DNA of 64,000 nt from the NCBI GenBank assembly GCA_018654845.1, contig JABIKU010000034.1, forward strand, positions 1 through 64,000. The letters run 5' to 3'. Origin of the DNA: Methanobacteriota archaeon (GTDB lineage Archaea > Thermoplasmatota > Poseidoniia > Poseidoniales > Thalassarchaeaceae). The notes below the pieces were generated by a model, which ran no database searches, was not told the DNA's origin, and saw only the letters and a list, made by a program, of their open reading frames with translations. Below are positions 43,926-52,856 of this stretch, piece after piece. The translations under genes and the position numbers were made by a program. How positions within the stretch are numbered: position 1 is the first letter of the stretch; every line of letters starts with the position of its first letter.

Positions 43926-43960
43926 CCCCGAGGAGCATTCGCTTACTCGGGGATTTTTTT
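43926..43960 (+). terminator. Intrinsic-type terminator (stem plus T-run)
   Basis: CCCCGAG (43926-43932) and CTCGGGG (43946-43952) form a perfect 7-bp stem followed by A and seven T. It ends transcription of the aquaporin-like gene before the convergent pth2 gene. Confidence 0.75.
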
Positions 43961-44020
43961 CGTTCAAGCCGCAATATTACTCTAGGCGAGTTAACGAGCA
44001 AGATACACCGAGTGAGGGTT

Positions 44021-44365
44021 TCACTTCACTAGTGGAAGGCTACTCGTAATCGAATCGATTGTTGATCGTGGGCCTGGCCCTATTCCAACGACAGTTACCG
44101 TTCCTGCAGGAATTTCAGTATGCCCTGCATCTTTGACCATGTAAGTAATCAATCCAGATTCTGATGCTTCACCAAAAATCCTCTTCAACCCTTCAAGGTG
44201 TTTTGCGGAAACTACGATTTTTCTAGCACCTTCAGCCCGATACCTCTCGAGGATTTTCGGTGCGATTCGCTTAGCCTTCAAAACGCACTCAGTAGCCGCA
44301 TGACTGCATTGTGCAGCCAACTTACCTTTGGAGAGATTAAGGTCACTACGAGTGACGAGAATCAT
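44021..44365 (-). CDS. pth2: Peptidyl-tRNA hydrolase, archaeal/eukaryotic type
   Basis: About 114 residues. Pth2 frees tRNA from prematurely released peptidyl-tRNA. Family motifs: MILVTRSDLNLSKGKLAAQC at the start (catalytic Lys in GKLAAQ), HAATECV, VKDAGHTEIPAGTVTVVGIGP and the final PLVK. The ATG at 44365 matches relatives that begin exactly at this strand. A GTG at 44395 would add ten residues and overlap the upstream gene. It is coupled to the ECF-type gene, 10 bases after its stop. Confidence 0.93.
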   Translation of the reverse strand: MILVTRSDLNLSKGKLAAQCSHAATECVLKAKRIAPKILERYRAEGARKIVVSAKHLEGLKRIFGEASESGLITYMVKDAGHTEIPAGTVTVVGIGPGPRSTIDSITSSLPLVK

Positions 44366-44375
44366 AGTTATTTCA

Positions 44376-45029
44376 TCAGTTCGTGACAACTTCACTCACC
44401 GCATTCTCATTCGGAATAATTCGATGTCGGTGCATTAGATCGCCCAATGGCACAGCCATCCAAGCGGCGAAAGCCAGATTACCGGCTGCGTGATAGAAAT
44501 CATACAACAATCCATTGAAGATGTAAGGAAGCAGCACGGAAATGTCTGCCTGAATTAGAATACTTAAGGAAACTATCCAATTGAAAGCGAAACCAGCAAT
44601 GAATGCAACTAGAGCGATTCGATTAACATTCAATTTCTGATCGGATTGTAACCAGTCGCTCAGAAGAGCTCCTGTAATCCCGACTCCACCCCATCCAATT
44701 ACTTGGAAAAGTGTCCAAGGCCCGTGCCCCACAACCAAGAGGTTTGAGAGAAGAGCGACAATGCCTGCCAGAGCAAATGCACGAGGTGCACCAAAGTAAA
44801 TTCCAGTTAATAATACGATAACTGTGACCGGTTGAATATTAGGTAGTGGCTCAAATAATATTCTGCCAGCAATCGCAAAAATTGCCAAGACTCCAAGCAT
44901 TATCCATGAACTGCTTTCATCGAGTTTGCGTTCTGCTTTCAGTAAAGCGAAGATAATTATTCCCAGAATCGCTGCATTCAGCAAGAGTGTTTCTGCGGTT
45001 GAAAGAGCTATGTTGTGTGCATCGAACAT
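44376..45029 (-). CDS. ECF transporter substrate-binding (S) component
   Basis: 217 residues with about six hydrophobic segments. PNIQPVTVIVLLTGIYFGAP, SNLLVVGHGPWTLFQVIGWG and GITGALLSD are typical of a group of S components, the membrane proteins that bind a vitamin and pair with the shared EcfAAT motor. No EcfA or EcfT gene is adjacent. The neighbouring DUF4430 protein, a domain related to cobalamin-binding proteins, suggests vitamin B12 or a similar corrinoid as substrate; this is inference. Confidence 0.75.
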   Translation of the reverse strand: MFDAHNIALSTAETLLLNAAILGIIIFALLKAERKLDESSSWIMLGVLAIFAIAGRILFEPLPNIQPVTVIVLLTGIYFGAPRAFALAGIVALLSNLLVVGHGPWTLFQVIGWGGVGITGALLSDWLQSDQKLNVNRIALVAFIAGFAFNWIVSLSILIQADISVLLPYIFNGLLYDFYHAAGNLAFAAWMAVPLGDLMHRHRIIPNENAVSEVVTN

Positions 45030-45085
45030 GTTAGGTCCCTGCCACTCTGGTTATCATGCAACACTTGATGCTTGTCCAAAGATAC

Positions 45086-45739
45086 CTAAGGTTCGATGCG
45101 CCAGGTGATAACATCATCAGCATCGATTTGCAAATCACCAATACCGACCGGTGCCTCTGCCCCGTTGATGTACAATCCCCACCAACTACTCCAATCATCA
45201 GCTTGAGTAACTCCCCCAATCGAAGTCACAAACGGCCCGTAATCACCGACATCGTAGACGACTTCGAGATCTCGATTTGGCAATAGAGCGACTGCATCTA
45301 ATGTCAAACCGAATCCATTAGTATATCCGGAAAGCCCTCCAATACAAGCACCGGTCATCGCCTCATCACCTATGAAAGAACCATCCCAACTCGCGAGCGA
45401 GCCATTGAATGCATCATTGACTGAAATCGATTCACCGCTCGACGAAATCATTGTCGTCCCAGACATAAAAACGGGATGTTCGGAGTCAGAAGAAAAGTCA
45501 AAACAAATCACTTGACTTCCTTCCCATTCTTGTGGTAATCCATCATGAGAATTACCATCATCTTCGACATAACTTATCGCTTGAGATGCCCATAATTCGG
45601 ATAACATCGGTGCAGTAAGAACCAACGCGAGTATCCAAGCACCGGAAACAAATTTTAATCGATATTCTTCGTCGATCGGTTTCATAATTACAATTGTAAT
45701 TATTACTACTGCTCCAAATACTAGAGTTAGGTCTTGCAT
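45086..45739 (-). CDS. DUF4430-domain surface protein, probable partner of the ECF S component
   Basis: About 217 residues. Two hydrophobic segments at the N-terminus (about 7-22 and 33-55) anchor it; the rest faces outside. The C-terminal part ends with WWGLYINGAEAPVGIG and IDADDVITWRIEP, the DUF4430 signature (WxxYVNG, then GD-x-I-x-W), a fold shared with transcobalamin and intrinsic factor. Two cysteines (QVICFDF, TGACIGG) may form a disulfide. It is 56 bases upstream of the S component on the same strand. The ATG at 45739 is preferred over a TTG three codons earlier. Confidence 0.72.
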   Translation of the reverse strand: MQDLTLVFGAVVIITIVIMKPIDEEYRLKFVSGAWILALVLTAPMLSELWASQAISYVEDDGNSHDGLPQEWEGSQVICFDFSSDSEHPVFMSGTTMISSSGESISVNDAFNGSLASWDGSFIGDEAMTGACIGGLSGYTNGFGLTLDAVALLPNRDLEVVYDVGDYGPFVTSIGGVTQADDWSSWWGLYINGAEAPVGIGDLQIDADDVITWRIEP

Positions 45740-45791
45740 GGAGTTCAAGTGTGATTAAAATTGGCTTATAATCTGTTTCTCGGCCAAATTT

Positions 45792-47921
45792 TCAAGTTAA
45801 TTTTTGTATTTTTTCTCGCAAAATTTGACTGACGACTTTTCCATCTGCTGCCCCGCCGAGTTTGCCCATGACCATACCCATCAAAGGACCTACTGCTGCC
45901 ATGCCACGTTCAGCTACGAAATCTGCTCTTTCTGCAAGGATTGTATCGACTGCATCTTCGACCACGCTAGTATCGGCTGGCGTGAAACCTTCTTTCTCTG
46001 CGCGGTTTGCAAACCAATTCAAACGTGTTTCAAATTCGGCTTCGCCGATAGTTGGACCTTCTGTTATCATTAAAGCAGCCATAGGAATTAGGCCTTCTCG
46101 AGTAATTATTCCATCTTCACGTGCATGAACTGCGAGTGTTAATATCGACCAATTGATTTCTTTTTCAACAAGATTTGTTGCCTTTGCAATATCTGACCGA
46201 GTATTATCAAGAAGTATGCTAGCCCATGCTTTAGCTGGAAGTGAGGGGCAATGATGCAACCCTCCTTCAACTCCGATTACGAAAATATCGTCGAGTTCAG
46301 ATCCTAATAATGCTTCAATTTGATTAGATGATATTTTGAATTTCTCAAGGCGATTGAATCGCTCACTTCGATTCATTGGAAGGTTTTCGGAGATTGTTTT
46401 CCAATAATCACCATTAATTTCCAAAACAGGAATATCGGTTTCTGGATACATTCGGGCACCGCCAGGAAGCGGACGCATCGCAGTTGTGGTTCCATCTTCA
46501 GGTGAGCCTTTTCGAATGACAACATTTCTAACTTCTTGCGGTATTCGATGATAAGCCATTCTCGCACGATTAACCACTGATTCAAGAGCTAAATCCGCTT
46601 GCCATTCTGGAGCTACACACAAAATAAACGCATCCATTTCTGATAAATTCAACGCCTCCCTCACTCGCTCTACCTCTGTGCTGTTGATACCGTATGCTGG
46701 CAGTTCATCGGAGTGGAAAATACCGGCGACACCAGCAAGCTTTGCTGCGCTGGCGAGCTCCCGGCCAAGTCGGGGCATTTGCGAACCGTTTTTGTCAACT
46801 TCTTTTGTTCCGAGTTTGTTGGCGAATCCGGGCAAAGAAATTCCTTTAACAACAGCACCGGATTCGAGAGATTTTTTCACCATTTCAGAATCACACGTTT
46901 CAAATTCAGTAGTTATATTTTGAATTGTGATAGGCAATCTTGACTTTGCAGAGGTTGAAACTCTATTCTCAACCGGTGTGGAATCTTGGCGACGATCTGG
47001 AGGTAAAGCAGGTAATCCTGCCTCTGAGCGAAGTGTGTTCGCTAGGCGATAGAAATGGAGTTGGCGAGCCATCTCTAATCGAATTATTTTCGGAATCCAA
47101 TCCAAATCTTGGCATCCTTTGATTTCAACACGATCGCCACAAGCGATACTAACATTGAGATCTTGTCGTATTGAACCGAGTCCACGTCGAACCATTCTGG
47201 TATCTCGCAATAGTGTTCCAAGTGCTATCGCGACCTCCTTTGCATGATCAGGGGTTTGTACATCTGGTGCGGTTGCGATTTCGACCAGCGGCATTCCCAG
47301 TCTATCGAGAATATAATAGACAACTTCTCCTGAATTTGTTGACTTTGTATCAAGTTTTCTCGCTGAATCTTCTTCGAGGCAAATTACATCGATTCCGACA
47401 GTTCCAGAGTTGGTAGAAATTACTCCATTTGTTGCAACTAAGGTGGTTCGTTGAAATCCGCTAGTATTCGAACCATCGACTACGGTTTTTCTCATAGCTT
47501 GAAGCGATGATACCGGTTTTGCTTCCATCATTGCTGACATTGTCAAAACCGCATTCACCGCATCTTTATCGTGCTCAAGAGGCGGAGCCTCATCGATTTC
47601 TATCAATCCTGCATTTGGCGGTTGCACATAGACAAATGATCGGTTTCGACGCTCCTCAAATCGAGCAGCAATGTCGACTCGACCACCTTCACCTTGTGAA
47701 GCACGAAGTTTTCGATGTGATTGTGTCCATTCTTGTGGAATTTCTTCAATACTCTGTTCGTAAAGTCGGCTTGGCATTCTAGAATGTAATTTTCCAGTTG
47801 CCAACTGTTGATGGATTTCCAATCCACACATGAAGCCAAGGCCTTGTGGATTCAAAGAATCAGAAGCAAAGACATCGCCGACCGGTTCCATTCTAATTGA
47901 GGTGGCGAGGCTCTCGCTCAT
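45792..47921 (-). CDS. gatE: Glutamyl-tRNA(Gln) amidotransferase subunit E
   Basis: 709 residues. With GatD it converts Glu-tRNA(Gln) to Gln-tRNA(Gln) in archaea. Seen: GFMCGLEIHQQLATGKLHS, VYVQPPNAGLIEIDEAPP, MPLVEIATAPDV, RRGLGSIRQDLNVSI, RVEIKGCQDLDWI, the GAD insertion domain (about 320-480), RPLPGGARMYPETDIPVL, and the C-terminal GatB/Yqey domain to the end. It is longer than most GatE (about 620-640), mainly at the N-terminus and in loops. gatD is not in the window. It follows mcm by 17 bases on the same strand. Confidence 0.93.
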   Translation of the reverse strand: MSESLATSIRMEPVGDVFASDSLNPQGLGFMCGLEIHQQLATGKLHSRMPSRLYEQSIEEIPQEWTQSHRKLRASQGEGGRVDIAARFEERRNRSFVYVQPPNAGLIEIDEAPPLEHDKDAVNAVLTMSAMMEAKPVSSLQAMRKTVVDGSNTSGFQRTTLVATNGVISTNSGTVGIDVICLEEDSARKLDTKSTNSGEVVYYILDRLGMPLVEIATAPDVQTPDHAKEVAIALGTLLRDTRMVRRGLGSIRQDLNVSIACGDRVEIKGCQDLDWIPKIIRLEMARQLHFYRLANTLRSEAGLPALPPDRRQDSTPVENRVSTSAKSRLPITIQNITTEFETCDSEMVKKSLESGAVVKGISLPGFANKLGTKEVDKNGSQMPRLGRELASAAKLAGVAGIFHSDELPAYGINSTEVERVREALNLSEMDAFILCVAPEWQADLALESVVNRARMAYHRIPQEVRNVVIRKGSPEDGTTTAMRPLPGGARMYPETDIPVLEINGDYWKTISENLPMNRSERFNRLEKFKISSNQIEALLGSELDDIFVIGVEGGLHHCPSLPAKAWASILLDNTRSDIAKATNLVEKEINWSILTLAVHAREDGIITREGLIPMAALMITEGPTIGEAEFETRLNWFANRAEKEGFTPADTSVVEDAVDTILAERADFVAERGMAAVGPLMGMVMGKLGGAADGKVVSQILREKIQKLT

Positions 47922-47938
47922 ATGTTCAACGGCTGAGC

Positions 47939-50092
47939 CTAGACGAAAGAATACTCATCATTGCGATTACTGAAGAGTTGGCCTGCTGTTCTCATCTTGG
48001 AAATTACTTCATCTACTGTGAATTCTGGAATCTTTTTGGCTGCAGTCCGATTGTAAATTTCAGTAATCGTTGCAACATTGTTTTTCTCGGCACAAATATC
48101 TCTAATGATCTGCCGAACAACGTTAGTTATATTTCGATCTTTGGTTGTTGTGCCGGAATATTCAGACTCATCTTCTATTCCCGCTTCTTCTCTCCAATGT
48201 TTGTAGACTGCAATGGCGACTTGGGCATCTTCGTTGGTAGCAATATTGCGCAAATACATCTTTGCATGGGCCTCAGTTAATCGAATTAAGGCCTCTAGTG
48301 CGCGTGCGGTAATCGGGACAACATCTGTTCCAGGATCTTGGTCACCACGACCATAAGACTGGCGTTCATCGGTATAATATTGCAAAATTGCAGCGGTTGC
48401 ATCATCATCTAAATTGGGGTGGCAATTCAATTTTGCATGTGCGACATATTTGCGTAAGAAATCAGATGTTAAGTGCTCCTTACCATCAACTCCGATTTCG
48501 ATAATTTGTTCAGATTTAATATCGGCTGGATTCATTTCCAAATTTTCTTCAATCATCAATTCACTGACACCAAGGGTTCGAGTTGCCAAAATATGTCGAG
48601 CGATCCTTTCATCATCCTCTTGCTTGACTTCATCTCGCATCATCCAAATAATATCGAAACGAGATGCTAAGGGTGGTGGTAATCCTGTTTCGCTAAACGA
48701 GTGAAGAACGCTTGCGTTTACACCCCGTTGAGAAAATCGGCCTGCAGTAGGGTTCGCAGCAGCAAGAATTGAACAACGGGTGGGTAATGTTGCAGTAATT
48801 CCACCCTTTGCAATGTGAAGTTGCTGCTGTTCCATCGCAGGAAGGATCGACGAGCGATCCTCTTTGTTTATTTTATCAAATTCATCGATTGCAGCTAAAC
48901 CTCTATCGGATAACGGTAGTATTCCTGCTTCGAGAGCAAAACGTCCATCAGAAAATGAATCTTTGATTGCGGCGGCTGTAAGACCGGCACTAGAAACTCC
49001 CCCGCCCGAAGCTAATTTCCCCCGAGGAGATAATTTGGACATATATGATAGAAGTTGAGATTTTGCAACACCGGGGTCTCCCATCAATAGAATATGAATA
49101 TCACCACGAGTTCGGGTTTTATCTGGATTGATTCGAGCTACCCCTCCGAATAATTGCAAAGCAAGTGAACGCTTGACGAAGGGCAACACACCAGTAGGAA
49201 AAATTGATGGAGCGATGGAATTTTGCATTAATCTAAACAAATCATCACGTTGAGAAATTTCACGAATTTGTTCCTCCTCTTCTTTAGTGATTTTAATTTC
49301 AGTAAATGGTACGGATTCATGTTCAGAACTAACCAAATGATACATGATATCAAACATTGGAGTCTTTTTATTTCGTCGATATTCAGAATGAACAACAGGA
49401 ATTACATTGACAATAACCCTCTGGCCAGGAAGATGTTTGTTCACTAAATTGCCCTCTAATAGAGCAGAAGCTCGACCAGGTTGCGAACCACTTGAAACCT
49501 GCTCTGGTAATTCCTGAATCTCAATCCACTGATTGTTGACCAGTTTTGAAGTATTGTAAATCAATTCAAAACGAGTTGCACCACTCTTAACTGTCTCGCC
49601 ACAACCACCCTGGTCAGTTGGAGGGCACTTCAGAGGTTCGACCAATTCGCGTTCATTGTGTTGTGCGATTTCAACATTATATCCACAAGCCTCACATTGG
49701 AAAACTGCAATGTGCATCCTTGGCTTCAAATCAGATATTTTCGTAACGATAACTTCTGAACTTCGGAGTTTTTCAATGTCCGCCGCTCCAATGTCTCTCA
49801 AACTGCGGCGAGAATCACGCGGTAATTCACCAACTCGTAGCATCACATCAATATCTTCGCCGCGCTCTCGACAAATCTCTCGCAACATATCGGTTCCTGA
49901 TGCGAGTATTTGTCGAGGAAATAGCAAAATATCTTCAGCGAATTCAGGATCAAAGCCTTGTAACTCGTGAAATGACACTTCCAAAACCGGTGTTTTTGAC
50001 TGTCGAGAAAGAAGGAGAAGGATATCCGAATTCTTTGCTTCAGAGAAGAAGGTTTTCCATCTTGCAGATGAATCGTGTGCTGCCATTGCCAT
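47939..50092 (-). CDS. mcm: Replicative DNA helicase MCM
   Basis: About 717 residues. The N-terminal domain has a zinc ribbon (QCEACGYN and, about 25 residues later, LKCPPTDQGGC). The AAA+ core has Walker A GDPGVAKSQLL, Walker B AAIDEFDKI, sensor 1 AANPTAGR, the arginine finger in PPPLASRFDIIW, and a C-terminal winged-helix domain (IRDICAEKNNVATITEIY). It forms the hexameric replication helicase. The ATG at 50092 has GGCGAGGAT upstream and matches normal MCM starts; the open frame continues to 50248 without family similarity. Divergent from the PPC-domain gene. Confidence 0.95.
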   Translation of the reverse strand: MAMAAHDSSARWKTFFSEAKNSDILLLLSRQSKTPVLEVSFHELQGFDPEFAEDILLFPRQILASGTDMLREICRERGEDIDVMLRVGELPRDSRRSLRDIGAADIEKLRSSEVIVTKISDLKPRMHIAVFQCEACGYNVEIAQHNERELVEPLKCPPTDQGGCGETVKSGATRFELIYNTSKLVNNQWIEIQELPEQVSSGSQPGRASALLEGNLVNKHLPGQRVIVNVIPVVHSEYRRNKKTPMFDIMYHLVSSEHESVPFTEIKITKEEEEQIREISQRDDLFRLMQNSIAPSIFPTGVLPFVKRSLALQLFGGVARINPDKTRTRGDIHILLMGDPGVAKSQLLSYMSKLSPRGKLASGGGVSSAGLTAAAIKDSFSDGRFALEAGILPLSDRGLAAIDEFDKINKEDRSSILPAMEQQQLHIAKGGITATLPTRCSILAAANPTAGRFSQRGVNASVLHSFSETGLPPPLASRFDIIWMMRDEVKQEDDERIARHILATRTLGVSELMIEENLEMNPADIKSEQIIEIGVDGKEHLTSDFLRKYVAHAKLNCHPNLDDDATAAILQYYTDERQSYGRGDQDPGTDVVPITARALEALIRLTEAHAKMYLRNIATNEDAQVAIAVYKHWREEAGIEDESEYSGTTTKDRNITNVVRQIIRDICAEKNNVATITEIYNRTAAKKIPEFTVDEVISKMRTAGQLFSNRNDEYSFV

Positions 50093-50309
50093 GTCTAATC
50101 CTCGCCGGGCATTTGAGACGGGCGTCCACAGTCTATAACCAAGTGGTTTGGAAAAACCTACCCGTATGTTTCCATTGGAAATTTTAGATACAGGCAGGTA
50201 AGCGAATGTGGTGCTGAGGGCTTCCACTGCAAGAATATTATGATTCAAGCCAAGTCCATAGGAAATCTACCTTCAGGGAAATTAAAACCTAAGATGTTAT
50301 CCGCCATTC

Positions 50310-50747
50310 ATGGACTTACGGCGCGTTGGTGATGATGTATTCTTGCGATTAGATCCGGATGAAGAAATCCATGCTACAATTCAATCGCTTGCCGAACACG
50401 GAATCACTTCTGCAGTTATTACCAGTGGCATTGGAAGAGTACGTGATGTTGAGGTTGGATATCTCGATTCAACTGGTACTTACCAAACTGTCATTCACGC
50501 AGGACCAATGGAATTGGTCTCGACTCAAGGTAATCTAGCACCTTCTTCGGATGGCCCCTTTACACACATTCATTCAATTTTCTCCGATGATGACCACGTC
50601 GTTCATGGTGGTCATCTCATCTCGGCAACAATCGAAGTTGTCGCCGAGATTCACCTTCGTGTTTTGAACTCTCAAAGTGATGACCCTATGGAGCGGGTCA
50701 AAACCGAAAGCGACTTTGTACGATTATCTTTTTGTGATTTGGGGTGA
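50310..50747 (+). CDS. PPC (DUF296) domain protein
   Basis: 145 residues making a single PPC domain: LDPDEEIHATIQSLAEHGI, a conserved GIGRVRDVEVGY strand, MELVSTQGN, and the metal-site-like THIHSIFSDDD followed by GGHLISATIEVVAEIHL. Free-standing PPC proteins form trimers with conserved His/Glu residues in a cleft. In plants the domain is part of AT-hook DNA-binding proteins; in archaea and bacteria its function is unclear. Its stop overlaps the start of an alpha/beta hydrolase gene (GTGA). Confidence 0.85.
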   Translation: MDLRRVGDDVFLRLDPDEEIHATIQSLAEHGITSAVITSGIGRVRDVEVGYLDSTGTYQTVIHAGPMELVSTQGNLAPSSDGPFTHIHSIFSDDDHVVHGGHLISATIEVVAEIHLRVLNSQSDDPMERVKTESDFVRLSFCDLG

Positions 50748-51361
50748 AGGTGTTGAAAGTCCTGTGGGCTCATGGCCTAGAAGGAAAGGCAAATGGTTCG
50801 AAGCCAACTTATTTGATTGAAGAATATGGTTGGGAAGTGATCTCTCCAGAGATGGCAGCAAATGGATGGTCAATCTCAGATCAAACAAATATCATTCTTG
50901 AGATGGTTTCTGCAAACCCTGATTTCGACTTGATTATGGGGTCGTCATATGGAGCTCTCGCTATCGCTAATGCTGCATCTCAATTGAAAGATACTGATTT
51001 GAAATTAGTACTCTTAGCACCAGCTTTCGGACTTTACGAAAACTTCTGCGACAATATTGGCAAAGAAGCGGTCGCTGAATGGCAATCTAGTGGTACTCGG
51101 CAATATTTTCATCATGGATTCGGACATAATGTTGAATTTGGATGGGATTTTATGGAAAGTGCTGAAAATAATTCTTGGCCGAAATTTTCTCAATCAGCAG
51201 TAATCATCCATGGTACAAATGATGATATCGTTCCATTTTCGTTTTCAAAAAATTATGCTCAAGAAAATGAAAATATTGAATTAATTACTGTCGATGATGG
51301 GCATCGGCTACTCGAATCGTTACATCAAATTGGACTAGCAGCAGAAAAGTTACTGAAATAA
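50744..51361 (+). CDS. Small alpha/beta hydrolase (YqiA/RBBP9-like)
   Basis: 205 residues. The catalytic triad can be read: nucleophile Ser in MGSSYGALA (about residue 66), Asp in HGTNDDIVP (about 166) and His in VDDGHRL (about 187). LWAHGLEGKANGSK is the oxyanion-side loop. Short esterases of this group act on small acyl esters; the substrate is unknown. GTG start, coupled to the PPC-domain gene. It converges with livF copy 2 directly, with no gap. Confidence 0.82.
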   Translation: MKVLKVLWAHGLEGKANGSKPTYLIEEYGWEVISPEMAANGWSISDQTNIILEMVSANPDFDLIMGSSYGALAIANAASQLKDTDLKLVLLAPAFGLYENFCDNIGKEAVAEWQSSGTRQYFHHGFGHNVEFGWDFMESAENNSWPKFSQSAVIIHGTNDDIVPFSFSKNYAQENENIELITVDDGHRLLESLHQIGLAAEKLLK

Positions 51362-52078
51362 TCAATCTATTGAGCCAAGGAAATATTCGCCTATTTCGGG
51401 ATCGTTGAGAATATGTTGAGCATCACTTGAATGGACAACCTTTCCGCCAGCTAAAATATATCCACGATCTGATCTTGCCAGCGAAAGGCGGGCATTTTGC
51501 TCAACTATCAATACCGTAATTCCATCCTTTCTCAAAGAATCTATTCGCTCGATTATTTGTTGTTGGTAGAGCGGGGAAAGCGCCGCAGTCGGTTCATCGA
51601 GCAACAAAAATTTCGGATTGGAAATCAATGCCCGAGAAATCGCTAGCATCTGCCTCTCGCCACCAGATAGGGATGCTGCCAAATCATGAACTCGATCATC
51701 CAAATCTGGAAACATGTCCAATGCGCGCTCAATTCTTTCATTAAGAAGTGCAGTTGGTAAATTATTGCCGCCCATCTGGAGATTTTCGTGAACCGTGAGC
51801 GACGGGAATACATTGTCCACCTGAGGGACATAGGCTATTCCACGATTGACTAATTGGTCAGTTCTCCAGCCTGATACGTCTTCGCCGTGATGCTCAACTG
51901 TTCCTGAATAATGAGTTGCGATTCCAAATATTGTTTTGATTAGAGTTGATTTACCACAACCATTGGGTCCGATGATAGTAACGAATTCTCCTTGTTCAAC
52001 ATACAGGTCAATATCATAAAGAATTTGGACAGAGCCATATCCACTATTAAGTCCCTTTACATCAAGAATTCGTGCCAT
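51362..52078 (-). CDS. livF: Branched-chain amino-acid ABC transporter ATPase LivF (copy 2)
   Basis: 238 residues. Walker A GPNGCGKST, Q-loop YVPQVDNVFPSLTV, signature LSGGERQML, Walker B FLLLDEP, IVEQNARLSLARSDRG. The ATG at 52078 lies one base after the livG stop; a frame 13 codons longer overlaps livG and is not needed. Paralogue of 38067-38789. Confidence 0.93.
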   Translation of the reverse strand: MARILDVKGLNSGYGSVQILYDIDLYVEQGEFVTIIGPNGCGKSTLIKTIFGIATHYSGTVEHHGEDVSGWRTDQLVNRGIAYVPQVDNVFPSLTVHENLQMGGNNLPTALLNERIERALDMFPDLDDRVHDLAASLSGGERQMLAISRALISNPKFLLLDEPTAALSPLYQQQIIERIDSLRKDGITVLIVEQNARLSLARSDRGYILAGGKVVHSSDAQHILNDPEIGEYFLGSID

Positions 52079-52079
52079 A

Positions 52080-52856
52080 TTATCCCTCATCACCAACTGA
52101 ACCAAGATATGCTTCAATCACTGCTTTATTTGATTTAACTTCATCGGGCGTGCCGATCATTAGAACTTCACCCCCATTCATCACAATAATTTTATCAACT
52201 CCTTGACGAAGTATGAAATCCATATTATGCTCAATTATTAATATCGAAATTCCGGTTTCATCAACTGTTTTACGAAGATTGTCAAATATTTTCATTGCTA
52301 AAGGACCTGCGACTCCAGCTACTGGTTCATCTAGCAATAGAAGATTGGGGGCTCCCATTCTTGAACGAGCAATGTCAACTAATTTAGACTGCCCTCCGGA
52401 TAACTCACTTGCTAAATTATGTGCCATATGAGGAACTTCTAATTCGTCAAGGATTTCAAGTGCCATGGCCAACCTTTCTTCCTCTTCTTTTCGACTTTTT
52501 GGCAAAAATAGTGATTTCAAAAGGCTAGGTGAAAATTGTTTTCGAGGAGGCACCAATATATTCTCAATAACTGTCATCTCACGCCATAACCTAGTATGTT
52601 GAAAAGTCCTAGTCATCCCTAAACTATGTATCTGGTCTGGTCTCATATTTGATACGTCATTACCATGAACCTCTACAATACCAGAGGTCTGATCTAGGAG
52701 ACCACTGATACAATTAAATGTAGTAGATTTACCACATCCGTTTGGACCAATGAGACCCACAAATTCTCCTTTTTTAATCTCGAATGAGACATCTTTTACA
52801 GCCACTAGTCCACCAAATTCCTTACGGAGATTTTTAACTTTAAGAACTGTACTCAT
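52080..52856 (-). CDS. livG: Branched-chain amino-acid ABC transporter ATPase LivG (copy 2)
   Basis: 258 residues with the LivG layout: Walker A GPNGCGKST, TRTFQHTRLWREMTVIENIL, signature LSGGQSKLV, Walker B LLLLDEPVAG, switch IIEHNMDFIL. It overlaps the permease stop (ATGA) and precedes livF by one base. It is highly similar to copy 1 but lacks the longer acidic C-terminal tail. Confidence 0.93.
   Translation of the reverse strand: MSTVLKVKNLRKEFGGLVAVKDVSFEIKKGEFVGLIGPNGCGKSTTFNCISGLLDQTSGIVEVHGNDVSNMRPDQIHSLGMTRTFQHTRLWREMTVIENILVPPRKQFSPSLLKSLFLPKSRKEEEERLAMALEILDELEVPHMAHNLASELSGGQSKLVDIARSRMGAPNLLLLDEPVAGVAGPLAMKIFDNLRKTVDETGISILIIEHNMDFILRQGVDKIIVMNGGEVLMIGTPDEVKSNKAVIEAYLGSVGDEG

Noticed and set aside
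43881-43960. Part of an SRP RNA gene, suggested by the GGGGGGTTCG string
   Set aside because: Only two short hairpins are present and the conserved helix 8 elements are missing; terminator hairpins explain it better.
50093-50248. 52-codon N-terminal extension of the MCM frame
   Set aside because: No MCM relative has it; a ribosome site (GGCGAGGAT) lies just before the ATG at 50092, so it is treated as upstream non-coding sequence.
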